Source: Pseudomonas fulva
GTDB lineage: Bacteria; Pseudomonadota; Gammaproteobacteria; Pseudomonadales; Pseudomonadaceae
NCBI RefSeq assembly: GCF_015680705.1
Contig: NZ_JADNYP010000001.1
Coordinates: forward strand, 303,582 to 367,581
DNA length: 64,000 bases
Direction: 5' to 3'
The notes beneath the pieces are model-generated. The model ran no database searches and was not told where the DNA came from. It was given only the letters and a program-made list of their open reading frames with translations. A program made the position numbers and the translations under genes. Shown one piece after another: positions 63,879-64,000 of the stretch; positions within the stretch are counted from its first letter, which is position 1; each line of letters begins with the position of its first letter.

Positions 63879-64000
63879 CGCTTATTTGATGTATTTCCAT
63901 GGAACACCATGAGCCGTCAAGGATCTCCTATAAGCTAGTAAATCCGAGGCTTGCAGGCTATATTATGATCTATTACGATCCACCAGCATCCGCCTCTAGC
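63879..64000. other. Window end beyond the att fragment
   Basis: AT-rich sequence with no gene visible. From the orientation of the tRNA fragment, the intact tRNA-Pro should lie further right, so this may be the end of another integrated element. Confidence 0.4.

Noticed and set aside
1..64000. CRISPR arrays
   Set aside because: No regularly spaced short direct repeats were seen. The only tandem repeats noticed are the coding KGG units.

Overview
The window is about 62-64% GC chromosomal DNA from a Pseudomonas, most likely of the P. putida group. Grounds: the pyroglutamate (Pxp/Kip-type) cluster, the AcoR-like sigma-54 regulator with its target oxidoreductase, two TonB receptors, a chromosomal class A beta-lactamase and a KGG-repeat stress protein, with typical Pseudomonas codon use. 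No database could be searched, so species is inference.

Layout. 1-8.9 kb: a catabolic/transport block: the 3' end of an aldehyde dehydrogenase gene, a flavin reductase, a CMD-family protein, an FCD-type GntR regulator, a NUDIX hydrolase, a DUF1330 protein divergent from a RibB-RibA-like (RibBX-type) protein, and a four-gene polyamine-type ABC importer. The DUF1330/RibBX and importer promoters share an almost identical 15-bp motif, suggesting a common regulator. 9-13.6 kb: a lipoprotein and a flavin monooxygenase-like oxidoreductase with a good sigma-54 promoter, divergent from its probable AcoR-like activator. 13.7-16.7 kb: a YoaK-family protein and a LysR regulator/MFS pair. 16.8-23.9 kb: a 5-oxoproline cluster (biotin-dependent carboxylase subunit, fused KipI-KipA, DUF1445 protein, PxpA, NRAMP-related transporter) with a divergent GntR regulator. 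24-48 kb: core-like genes, including an AEC permease, a TrxR-like flavoprotein, two ABC exporters, a TonB receptor with a Zur-like box, a beta-lactamase, a MocR regulator, a siderophore receptor with a Fur-like site, a PfkB kinase overlapping a GH65 phosphorylase, and a KGG-repeat protein.

48-64 kb is accessory. A low-GC acyltransferase gene lies between two copies of a ~150-bp palindromic MITE (a third copy is at 23.9 kb). A decayed IS5-type transposase and an AT-rich PhyH-family dioxygenase gene follow. Next comes a ten-gene tellurite/stress (ter) cluster on the minus strand: four overlapping genes of the Ter-linked biosynthetic module (PRTase-TRSP, HAD phosphatase, StiP/PELOTA, HpcH/HpaI-like lyase) followed by terZABCDE. 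The right end holds the C-terminal remnant of a tyrosine integrase, a terminator and a 46-nt 3' fragment of tRNA-Pro(GGG). This is the signature of an integration site, possibly used twice.

The ter cluster in its island setting is the most system-like element here. The GntR/RibBX/importer regulon, the sigma-54 module and the MITE family are the best-supported smaller observations.
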